From the NCBI RefSeq assembly GCF_030398335.1, contig NZ_JAOAOP010000008.1, positions 38,632 to 102,631 of the forward strand: a stretch of 64,000 nucleotides of DNA, given 5' to 3'. The DNA comes from Aquibium sp. A9E412. GTDB taxonomy: Bacteria > Pseudomonadota > Alphaproteobacteria > Rhizobiales > Rhizobiaceae. The translations under genes and the position numbers were made by a program. Shown here piece by piece: positions 1 to 11,057 of this stretch. Position 1 is the first letter of the stretch. Each line of letters begins with the position of its first letter. The notes under the pieces are model-generated. The model was not told the origin of the DNA, did no database searches, and worked only from the letters and a program-made list of their open reading frames with translations.

Positions 1-76
1 GCGCCAGCTTGAGCAGCGGGTTGAGCACCTTGCGCTCGGGATCGGAGGGGTCGCGCTCGAACAGGCGCTGCGTCAT
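1..76 (-). CDS. yciB: Septation protein A (YciB/IspZ family), N-terminal fragment
   Basis: Only the first 25 codons lie in the window; the gene runs off the left edge. The visible peptide begins MTQRLFERDPSDPERKVLNP and continues LLKLA. The segment resembling 'NPLLKLALE' is how this inner-membrane protein family usually opens before its first membrane helix. The ATG shares four bases (ATGA) with the ftsY stop, so the two are translationally coupled, and ftsY-yciB is a usual order in Rhizobiales. The assignment rests on a short piece plus context. Confidence 0.7.
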   Translation of the reverse strand, partial: MTQRLFERDPSDPERKVLNPLLKLA

Positions 77-1764
77 GGGTTCACTCCCGCGATCGCCCGG
101 GCGAAGTCGCCGGCCGAGAAGGGTTCGAGATCGTCGACCTGCTCGCCGACGCCGATGAAGTAGACCGGCAGCTTGTGCTTGGCGGCGATGGCCACGAGGA
201 TGCCGCCGCGCGCGGTGCCGTCGAGCTTGGTCATCACCAGGCCGTTGACGCCGGCGACGTTCCTGAAGATCTCGACCTGGCTGAGCGCGTTCTGGCCGGT
301 CGTGGCGTCGACCGTCTGCAGCACCGTGTGCGGCGCCTCGGGGTCGTGCCGGCCGAGCACGCGGACGATCTTCTCCAGCTCGGCCATCAGCTCGGCCTTG
401 TTCTGCAGCCGGCCGGCGGTGTCGATGATGAGCACGTCGCTGCCGGCCGCGCGCGCCTTCTCGAAGGCATCCCAGGCGAGGCCCGCGGCATCGGCGCCGA
501 GCTTGGAGGCGACGACCGGCGAGCCGGTGCGCTCGCCCCAGATCTTGAGCTGCTCGATGGCCGCGGCACGGAAGGTGTCGCCGGCCGCCAGCATCACCGA
601 CAGGCCGCCCTCGGTGAGCTTGGCGGCGAGCTTGCCGATGGTCGTCGTCTTGCCGGTGCCGTTGACGCCGACCACCAGGATGACGTGCGGCTTGTGCGAC
701 AGGTCGAGCTCGAGCGGCAGGGCGACCGGCGCCAGCACCTTCTCCACCTCGTCGGCCATCACCGTGCGTACCTCGTCCTCCGAGACGTCGCGGCCGTAGC
801 GGCCGGCGGCCAGCGCGTCGGTGACGCGCATCGCCGTCTCCAGGCCGAGATCGGCGCGCAGCAGCACGTCCTCCAGATCCTGCAGTGTGTCCTCGTCGAG
901 CCGCCGCTTGGTGAAGACGCCGGAGATGCTGTCCTTGAGCTCGCGCGAGGAGCGCGACAGGCCGTCGCGCAGGCGCTGCACCCAGGACGGCCGCGCATCC
1001 GGCGCGGCCGGCTGCGGCGCGGCGTCCGCCGGGCGCTCGACCGTGCGCGCCACCGTCACCCGGCCGGGCGCGGCGGGCGCCTCGGCTTCGGGCGCGGGCG
1101 GTGCGGCCGGCGGCGCGGGTTCGACAGAGGGCCCGGGTTCCACCGACGGCGCGGCAGCGGCGGGCGGCTCGGCCGGTGTCGTGCCGGCCCGCGGCGCCTC
1201 CGGCGATGCCGGTTCGGCGTCGGGCCGTCGCGGCTCGTCGGCGGCCGGCTTCGCCTCGGTGCGCGGCGGCGGCGGCGCGGGTTCGGGTTCGGGCTCCGGT
1301 TCCGGCGCGGCCACCGGCTCGGGCTCGGGCTCGGGCTCGGGGGGCGCTGCCCTCTCGGTCTCCGGTTCGGCCGCGCGGTCCGGCGTCTCGGCGGCTGCCG
1401 GCGCGGGCTCCTCCGGCGCGGCAGGAGCCGGCGTCGGTTCGGGCTCGACCGTGTCGATCGGCTGGGCCGGGCCGACCTGCGGCGCGGCGCCGGCGGGCGC
1501 GTCGGGCCGGGCGTGCGGCGCGGCGGGCGCGTCTGGCGCCTCCGGTGGCTCCGGCGCGGCCGGGGTTTCGTCCGTTTGCGGTGCGGCCGGCTCGCCGCGG
1601 TCGTCGGCCGGCGCTTGGCTCTCGGGGGCGTGTGGCGGGTGCCCGGCGGCGGGCTCCGCCGTCGCTTCGGCCGCGGCGTCGGGCGCGGCCTCGCCCTCCG
1701 GCGGGCGTTCCTCGACCTCCTTCTTGCCGAAGGAGAAGAACTTCTTGATCAGTCCGAGCGCCAT
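73..1764 (-). CDS. ftsY: Signal recognition particle receptor FtsY
   Basis: FtsY is the SRP receptor GTPase, which docks ribosome-SRP complexes at the inner membrane for co-translational insertion. The C-terminal ~300 residues form the NG domain and show all GTPase motifs: GVNGTGKTT (P-loop), DTFRAAA, DTAGR and TKLDG. The first ~255 residues are a long acidic linker of Pro, Ala and Glu with runs of Glu-Pro dipeptides, which makes the protein 563 residues, longer than most FtsY. The start is supported by GGGAG six bases upstream. It lies 12 bp after mtaB and overlaps the yciB start by four bases, so it is probably part of a dapF-mtaB-ftsY-yciB operon. The linker length is variable in this family and probably mediates membrane association. 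Confidence 0.98.
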   Translation of the reverse strand: MALGLIKKFFSFGKKEVEERPPEGEAAPDAAAEATAEPAAGHPPHAPESQAPADDRGEPAAPQTDETPAAPEPPEAPDAPAAPHARPDAPAGAAPQVGPAQPIDTVEPEPTPAPAAPEEPAPAAAETPDRAAEPETERAAPPEPEPEPEPVAAPEPEPEPEPAPPPPRTEAKPAADEPRRPDAEPASPEAPRAGTTPAEPPAAAAPSVEPGPSVEPAPPAAPPAPEAEAPAAPGRVTVARTVERPADAAPQPAAPDARPSWVQRLRDGLSRSSRELKDSISGVFTKRRLDEDTLQDLEDVLLRADLGLETAMRVTDALAAGRYGRDVSEDEVRTVMADEVEKVLAPVALPLELDLSHKPHVILVVGVNGTGKTTTIGKLAAKLTEGGLSVMLAAGDTFRAAAIEQLKIWGERTGSPVVASKLGADAAGLAWDAFEKARAAGSDVLIIDTAGRLQNKAELMAELEKIVRVLGRHDPEAPHTVLQTVDATTGQNALSQVEIFRNVAGVNGLVMTKLDGTARGGILVAIAAKHKLPVYFIGVGEQVDDLEPFSAGDFARAIAGVNP

Positions 1765-1776
1765 GAAGTCTCCCGG

Positions 1777-3056
<1,280 letters not shown>

Positions 3057-3057
<1 letters not shown>

Positions 3058-3938
3058 CAGGCCGCCCCCTCGACGTCGCGCTGCCAGGCGCCCGTGGCCG
3101 GGTCGAAACGGCCGGAGAACTCCCACTCGGCCGGACCGGTCATGACGACGTGGTCGTCGTCGCGCCAGACGATGGCGAGCGGGCCGCCCGGCACCGTGAC
3201 GGTGACGCTGCGCCCGGTGCGCCCGGTGCGCGCGGCCGCCACCGCCGCCGCGCAGGCGGCCGAGCCGCAGGCGCGCGTCAGCCCGGCGCCGCGCTCCCAG
3301 GTGCGCATGGTGATGGCGTCGGGCGCGGTGACGCGGGCGACGGTGATGTTGGCGCGGGCGGGAAACATCGGGTGATGCTCGAGCAGCGGGCCGAGCCGCG
3401 CCAGGTCGTAGGCCCACACGTCGTCGTCGACGAAGAAGACGGCGTGCGGATTGCCCATCGAGACGACGGCCGGCGAATGCAGCACCGGCGCGTCGATCGG
3501 CCCGACCTGCAGCTCGATGGCGCGGGTGTCGGCGAACGGCTCGGCGAGCGGGATGTCCTGCCAGGCGAAGCGCGGCCGGCCCATGTCGACCGAGATGGTG
3601 CCGTCGGCATGCTCCTCGGCGTCGAGCACGCCGGCCGGCGTCTCGAAGGTGAAGCGGCGGCGGCCGGTCTCGGCGGCCAGCGCCTGCACCACGCAGCGCA
3701 TGCCGTTGCCGCAGGCCTCGGCGCGCGAGCCGTCGGCGTTGAGGATGTCGATGTAGTTCTGCGTGCCTTCCGCGCGCGGGTCGTGGATCGCCATGATCTG
3801 GTCGAACGCGGTCGCCGGATCGGCGGCGAGCGCGCGCGCGGCCTGCGGGCTGACGCGGTCCGTTCGACCGCGCATGTCGGCCACGAGGATCGCGTTGCCG
3901 AGCCCGTTCATTTTCGCGAACTGAACCTTTTCCGCCAT
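3057..3938 (-). CDS. dapF: Diaminopimelate epimerase DapF
   Basis: Cofactor-independent racemase (293 residues) interconverting LL- and meso-diaminopimelate for lysine and peptidoglycan synthesis in the cytoplasm. The two catalytic cysteines are visible: Cys76 in EACGNGMRC and Cys224 in [11 protein letters not shown]. The N-terminal motif KMNGLGN is also present, and length is normal for the family. It is first in the row dapF-mtaB-ftsY, with its stop codon shared by one base with mtaB. No strong Shine-Dalgarno is visible before the ATG. Confidence 0.97.
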
Positions 3939-4011
3939 GCAGGCACCATTCCGGAAGGATCTGGCGCCTATATGGCGGATCGCACGGCGAATTGCCAGCC
4001 GCCCGCCCGGC

Positions 4012-4173
4012 TCAGGCGATGGCGACGATGCCGAGCAGCACCAGGAGGAACAGGATCAGCACGATGCCGATCAGGATCTTGGCGCCGGTCATCGCCGCGC
4101 CGGCGATGCTGTTCATGCCGAGCAGGCCGGCCACGGCCGCGATCACCAGAAGAATGAGAATCCATTTGAGCAT
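4012..4173 (-). CDS. DUF1328 small membrane protein
   Basis: A 53-residue protein beginning [19 protein letters not shown] and made almost entirely of two hydrophobic segments separated by the Gly/Ala-rich turn '[11 protein letters not shown]'. This is the pattern of the DUF1328 (YtjA-like) family of small inner-membrane proteins, common in Proteobacteria and without established function. A longer in-frame extension upstream is Arg-rich and not conserved, so the internal ATG was chosen. It lies between dapF (73 bp beyond its end) and a secreted protein gene on the same strand, and may be monocistronic. Confidence 0.88.
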   Translation of the reverse strand: MLKWILILLVIAAVAGLLGMNSIAGAAMTGAKILIGIVLILFLLVLLGIVAIA

Positions 4174-4279
4174 GTCAGGCCCCTCCGGTTGTGCCGCCCG
4201 ACCGGCCGCCTGGCGCGGCCGGGGCGACGGTTGATGCAACGCGGCCGCCGCCGCTTTGTTCCCGCCGCTGCCCTGCGGC

Positions 4280-4858
4280 TCAGCGCTCGGCCACCGAGAA
4301 GGGCAGCGCGAACCGGGCGCGCTTGTCGGAATGCCGGTCGCGGACCGTGAAGCGCGCCACGTAGTCGCCGGCCGGCGCGCCGTCGAGCTCGACGGTGATG
4401 GTGAACTGCACCTCGCGGTTGCGGTAGCGCACGGGCAGCGACAGATTGAGGAAATCCTCCTGCGCGAACAGCGTCGTGCCGAGCGGGTTCTCGATCGCCA
4501 GGTCGAGGTCGGCGTTGATCTCCAGGCTGCCGACGCGGTTGCGGCCATAGGCGAGGCCGATCGGCTCGACATAGACCTTGAGCGGCTCGCCCGGCGCCAG
4601 CGCGCTGTCTTCGCGCTCGACATAGAGGCCGTAGCCGGAGGCGCTCTCCACCGGCACGACCTTGCGGAAGACGAGCGGCGCACGGCGCCAGATCTCCTCC
4701 ATCGCCCGGTCGAGCGCCTCGACCGCGGCGACCGGCTCGCCGGCCTCGAGCAGCCGTTCGGCCTCCTCGGCCTGCTCGACGATGGGCCCCGCGGCGGCCG
4801 GCGCGGCGGCGAGGATCAGCGCCGCGGCGAGGGCGGCTGACGGCAGTCGGCGATGCAT
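4280..4858 (-). CDS. Secreted protein of unknown function
   Basis: 192 residues. The start ATG (MHRRLPSAAL) is preceded by a GGAAGGGG stretch about eight bases upstream; a TTG 21 bases earlier is less likely. The N-terminus is a clear Sec signal peptide ending near AAPAAAG. The mature part has a short helical region rich in Glu/Ala, then a beta-rich domain ending in 'GDYVARFTVRDRHSDKR', which looks like an immunoglobulin-like or periplasmic sandwich fold. I do not recognise the family. It is separated from the metallo-hydrolase gene by ~150 bp holding a hairpin. Confidence 0.85.
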   Translation of the reverse strand: MHRRLPSAALAAALILAAAPAAAGPIVEQAEEAERLLEAGEPVAAVEALDRAMEEIWRRAPLVFRKVVPVESASGYGLYVEREDSALAPGEPLKVYVEPIGLAYGRNRVGSLEINADLDLAIENPLGTTLFAQEDFLNLSLPVRYRNREVQFTITVELDGAPAGDYVARFTVRDRHSDKRARFALPFSVAER

Positions 4859-4950
4859 GTGACGGACCCCTTCCCCCAAAGGACGTTCGTCTCAGTCTAT
4901 AGCATGTCGCGGCCCGGTGGACTCCCCCGCGGTTGCACGCCTGCGGCGGG

Positions 4951-4978
4951 CCCGACAACCCGGGACCGCGTTGTCGGG
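4951..4978 (-). terminator. Hairpin after the metallo-hydrolase gene
   Basis: CCCGACAAC and GTTGTCGGG form a perfect 9-bp stem with a 10-base loop, 30 bp past the stop of the minus-strand hydrolase. There is no T tract, so an intrinsic terminator role is uncertain; it may only protect the 3' end. Confidence 0.35.
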
Positions 4979-5007
4979 CGATGCCGCCGCCCGCCCGCCG
5001 GCGCGGC

Positions 5008-6087
5008 TCAGACGGCCGGCTGCGGCACGTCCCACACCTCGCCCGGCCGCATGGCGCGAAAGCGCGGCGGCGCCACGCCGGCCGCCCGCAGCGCGGCGTC
5101 GAGACGCTGGCGCGGCTCCTCGATCGGCTCGTTGGTGAGCTGGAAGGTGCCCCAGTGATGGCCGGCGGCGAACGCGGCGCCGCACAGCGCGAAGCCGGCC
5201 ACCGCCTCGTCGGGATCCTGGTGCTGGCCCTGCATGAACCAGCGCGGCGCATAGGCGCCGACCGGCAGCAGCGCGAGCCGGAAGCCGCCGTGCCGCGCCG
5301 CGGCGGCCCGGTAGTTGATGCCGTCGTGGAAGCCGGTGTCGCCGACGCAGTAGACCTTGCCGGCCGGACCGTCGACGACGAAGCCGGCCCACAGCGCCAT
5401 GCGCCGGTCGGTCATGCCGCGCGCCGACCAGTGGTGCACCGGCTCGACATGGACGGTCGCCGGGCCGACGGCGAGGCTGTCGCCCCAGTCGTGCGCGCGC
5501 ACCTTCAGCCCCGGCACCGCATCGGCCAGGATGGCGTCGTTGCCGAGCGGCGTGACGACCAGCGGGTCGTGCGCGGCGCGCAGGCGGGCGAGGGTGGCGA
5601 CGTCCATGTGGTCGTAGTGGTTGTGCGTGAGAAGCACGAGATCGACCGGCGGCAGGTCGTCGAAGGCGATGCCCGGCGGGTTGACGCGGCGCGGCCCGGC
5701 GAAGCCGACCGGCGAGGCGCGCTGCGACCACACCGGATCGGTCAGGATGTTGAGGCCGGCCGTCTGCACCAGCAGGGTGGCGTGGCCGACCATGGTAACG
5801 CGCAGGCCGGTGCCGTCGACGCGCGGCACCGGGCGCGCCGGCGGATGCGGGCTCGGCCAGGCGGCCGGCCACGCCGCCTTGCCGCCGCCGAGCTGCCAGC
5901 GCAGCAGGTCGGCGAAGTGGCGCGGCGGCGTGCCGTCGGGGTTGAAGAAGACGCGGCCGTCGAAATGGTCGCTCGGCGGCCCGTCGTAATAGGCATTGGC
6001 GCGGCCGCGGCCGACCGTCAGCCCGCTGACCGCCAGCGCGCCGAGGCCGCCGAGGCCGACCGTGGTGAGAAGCTTGCGCCGGTTCAT
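5008..6087 (-). CDS. Exported metallo-beta-lactamase-fold hydrolase (NAPE-PLD/UlaG-like)
   Basis: 359-residue metallo-hydrolase of the beta-lactamase fold. The binuclear metal motif is HNHYDHMD, followed by later His and Asp ligands in 'VEPVHHWSARG' and 'CVGDTGFHDG'. The arrangement resembles bacterial homologues of N-acyl-phosphatidylethanolamine phospholipase D and UlaG-like lactonases; the substrate cannot be deduced. The N-terminus MNRRKLLTTVGLGGLGAL carries a twin-arginine-like signal followed by a hydrophobic stretch, so Tat export or membrane anchoring is likely. A GAGG stands just upstream of this ATG; a longer start 51 bases upstream would bury the signal peptide. Confidence 0.88.
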   Translation of the reverse strand: MNRRKLLTTVGLGGLGALAVSGLTVGRGRANAYYDGPPSDHFDGRVFFNPDGTPPRHFADLLRWQLGGGKAAWPAAWPSPHPPARPVPRVDGTGLRVTMVGHATLLVQTAGLNILTDPVWSQRASPVGFAGPRRVNPPGIAFDDLPPVDLVLLTHNHYDHMDVATLARLRAAHDPLVVTPLGNDAILADAVPGLKVRAHDWGDSLAVGPATVHVEPVHHWSARGMTDRRMALWAGFVVDGPAGKVYCVGDTGFHDGINYRAAAARHGGFRLALLPVGAYAPRWFMQGQHQDPDEAVAGFALCGAAFAAGHHWGTFQLTNEPIEEPRQRLDAALRAAGVAPPRFRAMRPGEVWDVPQPAV

Positions 6088-6218
6088 CAACCTCAAGATA
6101 GGCCGGGCCGGCGGCCGCGCAAGCGCCTCTGGCCGCACCGCCGGCGGCGCGCTGGCCGTTGCGGGCCGCGCCGCATGGCGGCAGGATCGCCGCGGTCGCG
6201 GGAACGGAGGATGCCGCC

Positions 6219-6683
6219 TTGGCCAAGAAGCGCACGGGCGAGCCGTGGATGCCGGCGGCGGCGTTCGGCCGCTCGCTGCCGCGCGGCGTGGGGCTCAACC
6301 TGCTGGTCGCCGAGGTGGCGCCGATGGCCGCCTTCTGGCGCGACGTGCTCGGCGCCGGCATCGTCTATGCCGACGCCGACTTCTGCGCGCTGGAATGCCT
6401 CGGCTCGGTGGTCCTGCTGCACGCCGACCACAGCTATCTCGACCATCCCATGCACGGCATCGCCGCGGTCGAGGCGCGCGGCGCCGGCCTCGAGGTGCGG
6501 CTCTACGGCCTCGACCCCGACGCCGCGGAGGCGCGCGCCCGGGCGGCCGGCGCCGACATCCTGGCCGGCGCGGCCGACAAACCGCACGGCCTGCGCGAGT
6601 GCCACATCCTCGGGCCGCACGGCTATGTCTTCGTGCCGTCCCTGCCCAGCGGCGAGAATGAGCCCGGCGAAACGCGATCTTAA
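6219..6683 (+). CDS. VOC (glyoxalase/dioxygenase-fold) family protein
   Basis: About 154 residues with a VOC fold: a beta-alpha-beta module near 'NLLVAEVAPMAAFWRDVLGA' and a second half ending 'LGPHGYVFVPSLP'. The TTG start at 6219 was chosen because GGAGG lies eight bases upstream; an ATG at 6159 in the same frame gives a 174-residue protein with an unconserved Arg/Ala N-terminus. VOC proteins include glyoxalases, dioxygenases and antibiotic-binding proteins, and nothing here fixes the activity. It is divergent from the hydrolase and stands about 100 bp before omp19. Confidence 0.8.
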   Translation: MAKKRTGEPWMPAAAFGRSLPRGVGLNLLVAEVAPMAAFWRDVLGAGIVYADADFCALECLGSVVLLHADHSYLDHPMHGIAAVEARGAGLEVRLYGLDPDAAEARARAAGADILAGAADKPHGLRECHILGPHGYVFVPSLPSGENEPGETRS

Positions 6684-6782
6684 CCCTCCGGGGGCTGTCA
6701 TTTCCCCAACATCGCCATTATTTTGCCGCTTCAACGGGAACCGAAGGGGCCAGCGCTTGTTGTGGCTTCCACGGAGGACGGG

Positions 6783-7316
6783 ATGAATTTGACCAAGACC
6801 GGCGTCGTCGCCGTTTCGCTCGCGACGCTGTTTCTCGCCGGCTGCCAGACCGAACGGCTGTCGCCGATGGCCGGGCGTGCGCCCGCGCCGCTGCCGCCGG
6901 CGCCGTCCGGCACGGTGACGCAGGGCCAGCTTCCGCCGCCCACGACGCCGGATGCCAGCGAGTTTCCCGAGGCGCCGGGCGCCGGCGAGGAGACGCAGGT
7001 CGCCGCGCTCGACCCCGAGGCGGCCGCCAGCGCGCCGGACATCACCGCCGGCAGCGTCGCCGGCGTGTGGAGCGTCAACGTCGCCGGCCAGAGCTGCCGC
7101 GTGGCGACGCCGCAGACCAAGTTCGGCGAGGGCTTCCGTGCCGGCCCGCTGCGTTGTCCGGCCCCGCTCGACAGCGTCAAGTCGTGGAACGTCAGCGGCA
7201 AGCAGCTCGCGCTCTACGACGAGACCGGCAGCGTCATCGCCCGGCTCTATTCGTCCGGCGCCGAGCGCTTCGACGGCCAGACGACGGACGGCCAGCCGGT
7301 CTCGCTGAGCCGCTAG
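6783..7316 (+). CDS. omp19: Omp19-family lipoprotein, protease inhibitor Inh domain
   Basis: 177-residue outer-membrane lipoprotein. The signal peptide ends in the lipobox LAGC (Cys21), followed by a Pro-rich linker and a C-terminal Inh/Omp19 beta-barrel with WSVNVAGQSCRVATPQTK, AGPLRCPAPL and FDGQTTDGQPVSLSR. From memory these match Brucella Omp19 almost word for word, including the overall length. In Brucella this lipoprotein inhibits host proteases and is immunogenic; in a free-living relative it may instead protect the envelope from proteases. Cys pairs in the Inh domain are retained. The ATG at 6783 begins the signal peptide directly; a 20-codon upstream extension is not conserved. Confidence 0.95.
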   Translation: MNLTKTGVVAVSLATLFLAGCQTERLSPMAGRAPAPLPPAPSGTVTQGQLPPPTTPDASEFPEAPGAGEETQVAALDPEAAASAPDITAGSVAGVWSVNVAGQSCRVATPQTKFGEGFRAGPLRCPAPLDSVKSWNVSGKQLALYDETGSVIARLYSSGAERFDGQTTDGQPVSLSR

Positions 7317-7470
7317 GCCATGCTGCCGAACAGCGCGAGGCGGCCTGCGGCCGGCGTGATCGCCGCCCGCCGCGACCGTGCCGCATGGCGGCGCTGCCGG
7401 GCGTTCCGGCCCGGCCGCACCATGCGCTAGCCGCCCGCTTCCCCCGAGACGCCAGCCGGTCCGACTGCCC

Positions 7471-8658
7471 ATGGCCCTGCGCGACGCCCCCGCGACGCAC
7501 CCGACGGTCCTCGAGCGCTACCTGCACCTGGTCGAGCGCGGCGCGCTGGCGCGCGATCCCGCCCAGGTCGAGGCGGCGAAGGCCTTCGACCGGCTGATCG
7601 ACGACATCGTCGCCCGGCGGCTGGCGCGCAAGTCGAGCGCGCTCGGCTGGCTGTTCGCCCGGCGCCGGCCGGGCCGCGAGCCGGTCGAGGGGCTCTACGT
7701 GCACGGCGGCGTCGGCCGCGGCAAGACGATGCTGATGGACATCTTCTTCACGCTGCTGCCGGTCGAGCGCAAGCGGCGCGTGCACTTCAACGACTTCATG
7801 GCCGACGTGCACGACCGCATCGCGCGCCACCGCGCGGCGGTGAAGGCGGGCGAGGCGCGCGAGGACGACCCGATCCCGCCGGTCGCGCGGGCGATCGCGC
7901 GCGAGGCGTGGGTGCTGTGCTTCGACGAGTTCTCGGTCGCCGACATCGCCGACGCCATGATCCTGTCGCGGCTGTTCTCGGCGCTGTTCGAGGAAGGCGT
8001 GGCGCTTGCCGCCACCTCCAACGTGGCGCCCGACGATCTTTACCGCGACGGGCTCAACCGCGGCCTGTTCGAGCCCTTCATCGCGCTGCTCAAGCGCCAC
8101 GCCCGCGTGCTCAGGCTGGCCGCGGCGACCGACTACCGGCTGGAGAAGCTGAGCCGGCTGCCCGTCTACATGACGCCGCTCGGCCCGGAGGCGGACCGCC
8201 AGATGGACGCCGCCTGGGCGGCGGCGACCGAGGGGATGACGGAGGCGCCGGCGAGCGTGACGGTGAAGGGCCGCAAGGTCCGCGTGCCGCGCGCGGCCGG
8301 CCAGATGGCGCGCTTCTCGTTCGCCGATCTGTGCGAGAAGCCGCTGGCGGCGCGCGACTACCTGGCGCTCGCCGAGCGCTACGACACCGTCTTCATCGAC
8401 GGCGTGCCGGTGCTCGACGACGGCCAGCGCAACGCCGCAAAGCGCTTCATCCTGCTGATCGACACGCTTTACGACAAGCAGATCCGGCTGGTGATGAGCG
8501 CGGCGGCCGAGCCCGACGCGCTCTACCGCGGCCGCACCGGCAACGAAGCCTTCGAGTTCCGCCGCACCGCCTCGCGCATCGCCGAGATGCGCAGCCATGG
8601 CTGGGGCGTCGACAGTGCGGCGGCCGGTGACGCCGGGACGGCCGCAGGGTCCCGGTGA
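7471..8658 (+). CDS. zapE: Cell division ATPase ZapE (AFG1-like)
   Basis: 395-residue P-loop ATPase of the AFG1/ZapE family, which acts with the Z-ring in bacteria and in protein quality control in mitochondria. Walker A is GGVGRGKT (around residue 80) and Walker B is CFDEF. Downstream are the family's 'FVALLKRHARVLRL'-like and 'FIDGVPVLDD'-like blocks. The start MALRDAPATHPT was chosen because conserved sequence begins there; an extension to 7378 is Arg/Pro-rich. It is followed by 206 bp of regulatory DNA and then mdh, an order common in Rhizobiales. Confidence 0.95.
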   Translation: MALRDAPATHPTVLERYLHLVERGALARDPAQVEAAKAFDRLIDDIVARRLARKSSALGWLFARRRPGREPVEGLYVHGGVGRGKTMLMDIFFTLLPVERKRRVHFNDFMADVHDRIARHRAAVKAGEAREDDPIPPVARAIAREAWVLCFDEFSVADIADAMILSRLFSALFEEGVALAATSNVAPDDLYRDGLNRGLFEPFIALLKRHARVLRLAAATDYRLEKLSRLPVYMTPLGPEADRQMDAAWAAATEGMTEAPASVTVKGRKVRVPRAAGQMARFSFADLCEKPLAARDYLALAERYDTVFIDGVPVLDDGQRNAAKRFILLIDTLYDKQIRLVMSAAAEPDALYRGRTGNEAFEFRRTASRIAEMRSHGWGVDSAAAGDAGTAAGSR

Positions 8659-8672
8659 GATGGCCGGACATT

Positions 8673-8738
8673 CTTACGTTTACGTAAGATCATTTTTGTG
8701 CAACCGATTGAAATCCTTTGGTGTCAAGGTATCGGTTG
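8673..8738 (+). promoter_or_regulatory. Candidate operator/promoter region upstream of mdh
   Basis: In an AT-rich patch unlike the surrounding DNA there is a perfect palindrome CTTACGTTTACGTAAG (8673-8688). Further on are inverted arms CAACCGAT (8701-8708) and ATCGGTTG (8731-8738), 30 bp apart centre to centre, about three helical turns. Both look like repressor or activator sites controlling mdh and perhaps the whole suc cluster. No convincing -35/-10 pair could be fixed; TTGAAA at 8708 with TATCGG 16 bp on is a weak possibility. Confidence 0.45.
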
Positions 8739-8777
8739 AATCTTTCGCCGGTCCCGTCTATGCCGTGCGGGACCTGA

Positions 8778-9830
<1,053 letters not shown>

Positions 9831-9863
9831 CCGGCCGGACAGGATCGAAGGAGCGCCGCAGCG

Positions 9864-11057
9864 ATGAACATCCACGAGTACCAGGCCAAGGCCATTCTCA
9901 AGAGCTACGGCGCCCCGGTCGCCCAGGGCGTGCCCGTGCTCGACGCCGGCGAGGCGGAAAAGGCGGTGCAGGCGCTGCCCGGCCCGCTCTACGTGGTCAA
10001 GAGCCAGATCCACGCCGGCGGCCGCGGCAAGGGCAAGTTCAAGGAGCTCGGCGCCGACGCCAAGGGCGGCGTCCGGCTGGCCAAGTCGGCCGAGGAGGTC
10101 GTCGCCCATGTCGGCGAGATGCTCGGCAACACGCTGGTCACCAAGCAGACCGGGCCCGAGGGCAAGCAGGTCAACCGCCTCTACATCGAGGACGGGGCGG
10201 ACATCGACCGCGAGCTCTACCTGTCGATCCTGATCGACCGCACGGTCGGCCGGCCGGCCTTCGTGGTGTCGACCGAGGGCGGCATGGACATCGAGGCGGT
10301 GGCCGAGGAGACGCCGGACAAGATCGTCACCGTGGCGATCGATCCCGACGCCGGCGTCACCGCGGACGACGTCGCCACGCTGTCGCAGGCGCTGCGGCTC
10401 GACGGCGCGGCGGCGGACGACGCCGGGACGCTGTTTCCCGCGCTCTACAAGGCGTTCACCGAAAAGGACATGAGCCTGCTCGAGATCAACCCGCTGATCG
10501 TCATGACCGACGGCCGGCTGCGGGTGCTCGACGCCAAGGTCTCCTTCGACAACAACGCGCTGTTCCGCCATCCCGAGATCGTCGAGCTGCGCGACACGAC
10601 GGAGGAGGACGAGAAGGAGATCGAGGCCTCCAAGCACGATCTCGCCTACATCGCGCTCGACGGCACGATCGGCTGCATGGTCAACGGTGCCGGCCTCGCC
10701 ATGGCGACGATGGACATCATCAAGCTCTACGGCGCCGAGCCGGCCAACTTCCTCGACGTCGGCGGCGGCGCCAGCAAGGAGAAGGTGACGGCGGCCTTCA
10801 AGATCATCACCGCCGATCCCAACGTGAAGGGCATCCTGGTCAACATCTTCGGCGGCATCATGCGCTGCGACGTGATCGCCGAAGGCGTCATCGCCGCGGT
10901 CAAGGAGGTCGGCCTCAAGGTGCCGCTGGTCGTGCGGCTGGAGGGCACCAACGTGGCGCTCGGCAAGTCGATCATCAACGACAGCGGTCTCAACGTGATC
11001 TCGGCCGACGACCTCGACGACGCCGCGCAGAAGATCGTTGCGGCGGTGAAGGCCTAG
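9864..11057 (+). CDS. sucC: Succinyl-CoA synthetase beta subunit
   Basis: 397-residue ATP-grasp subunit that forms succinyl-CoA synthetase with SucD and makes ATP or GTP from succinyl-CoA. The start [16 protein letters not shown] is the family signature, the nucleotide-binding Gly-rich loop is in '[10 protein letters not shown]', and the late motifs '[12 protein letters not shown]' and '[10 protein letters not shown]' are intact. AAGGAG lies ten bases before the ATG. Unusually, sucD does not follow directly: 259 bp separate the two genes. Confidence 0.98.
   Translation: MNIHEYQAKAILKSYGAPVAQGVPVLDAGEAEKAVQALPGPLYVVKSQIHAGGRGKGKFKELGADAKGGVRLAKSAEEVVAHVGEMLGNTLVTKQTGPEGKQVNRLYIEDGADIDRELYLSILIDRTVGRPAFVVSTEGGMDIEAVAEETPDKIVTVAIDPDAGVTADDVATLSQALRLDGAAADDAGTLFPALYKAFTEKDMSLLEINPLIVMTDGRLRVLDAKVSFDNNALFRHPEIVELRDTTEEDEKEIEASKHDLAYIALDGTIGCMVNGAGLAMATMDIIKLYGAEPANFLDVGGGASKEKVTAAFKIITADPNVKGILVNIFGGIMRCDVIAEGVIAAVKEVGLKVPLVVRLEGTNVALGKSIINDSGLNVISADDLDDAAQKIVAAVKA

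Noticed and set aside
1270..1350. Short repeated units in the DNA of ftsY, possible CRISPR or minisatellite
   Set aside because: They are in-frame Glu-Pro codons of the FtsY linker without regular spacers.
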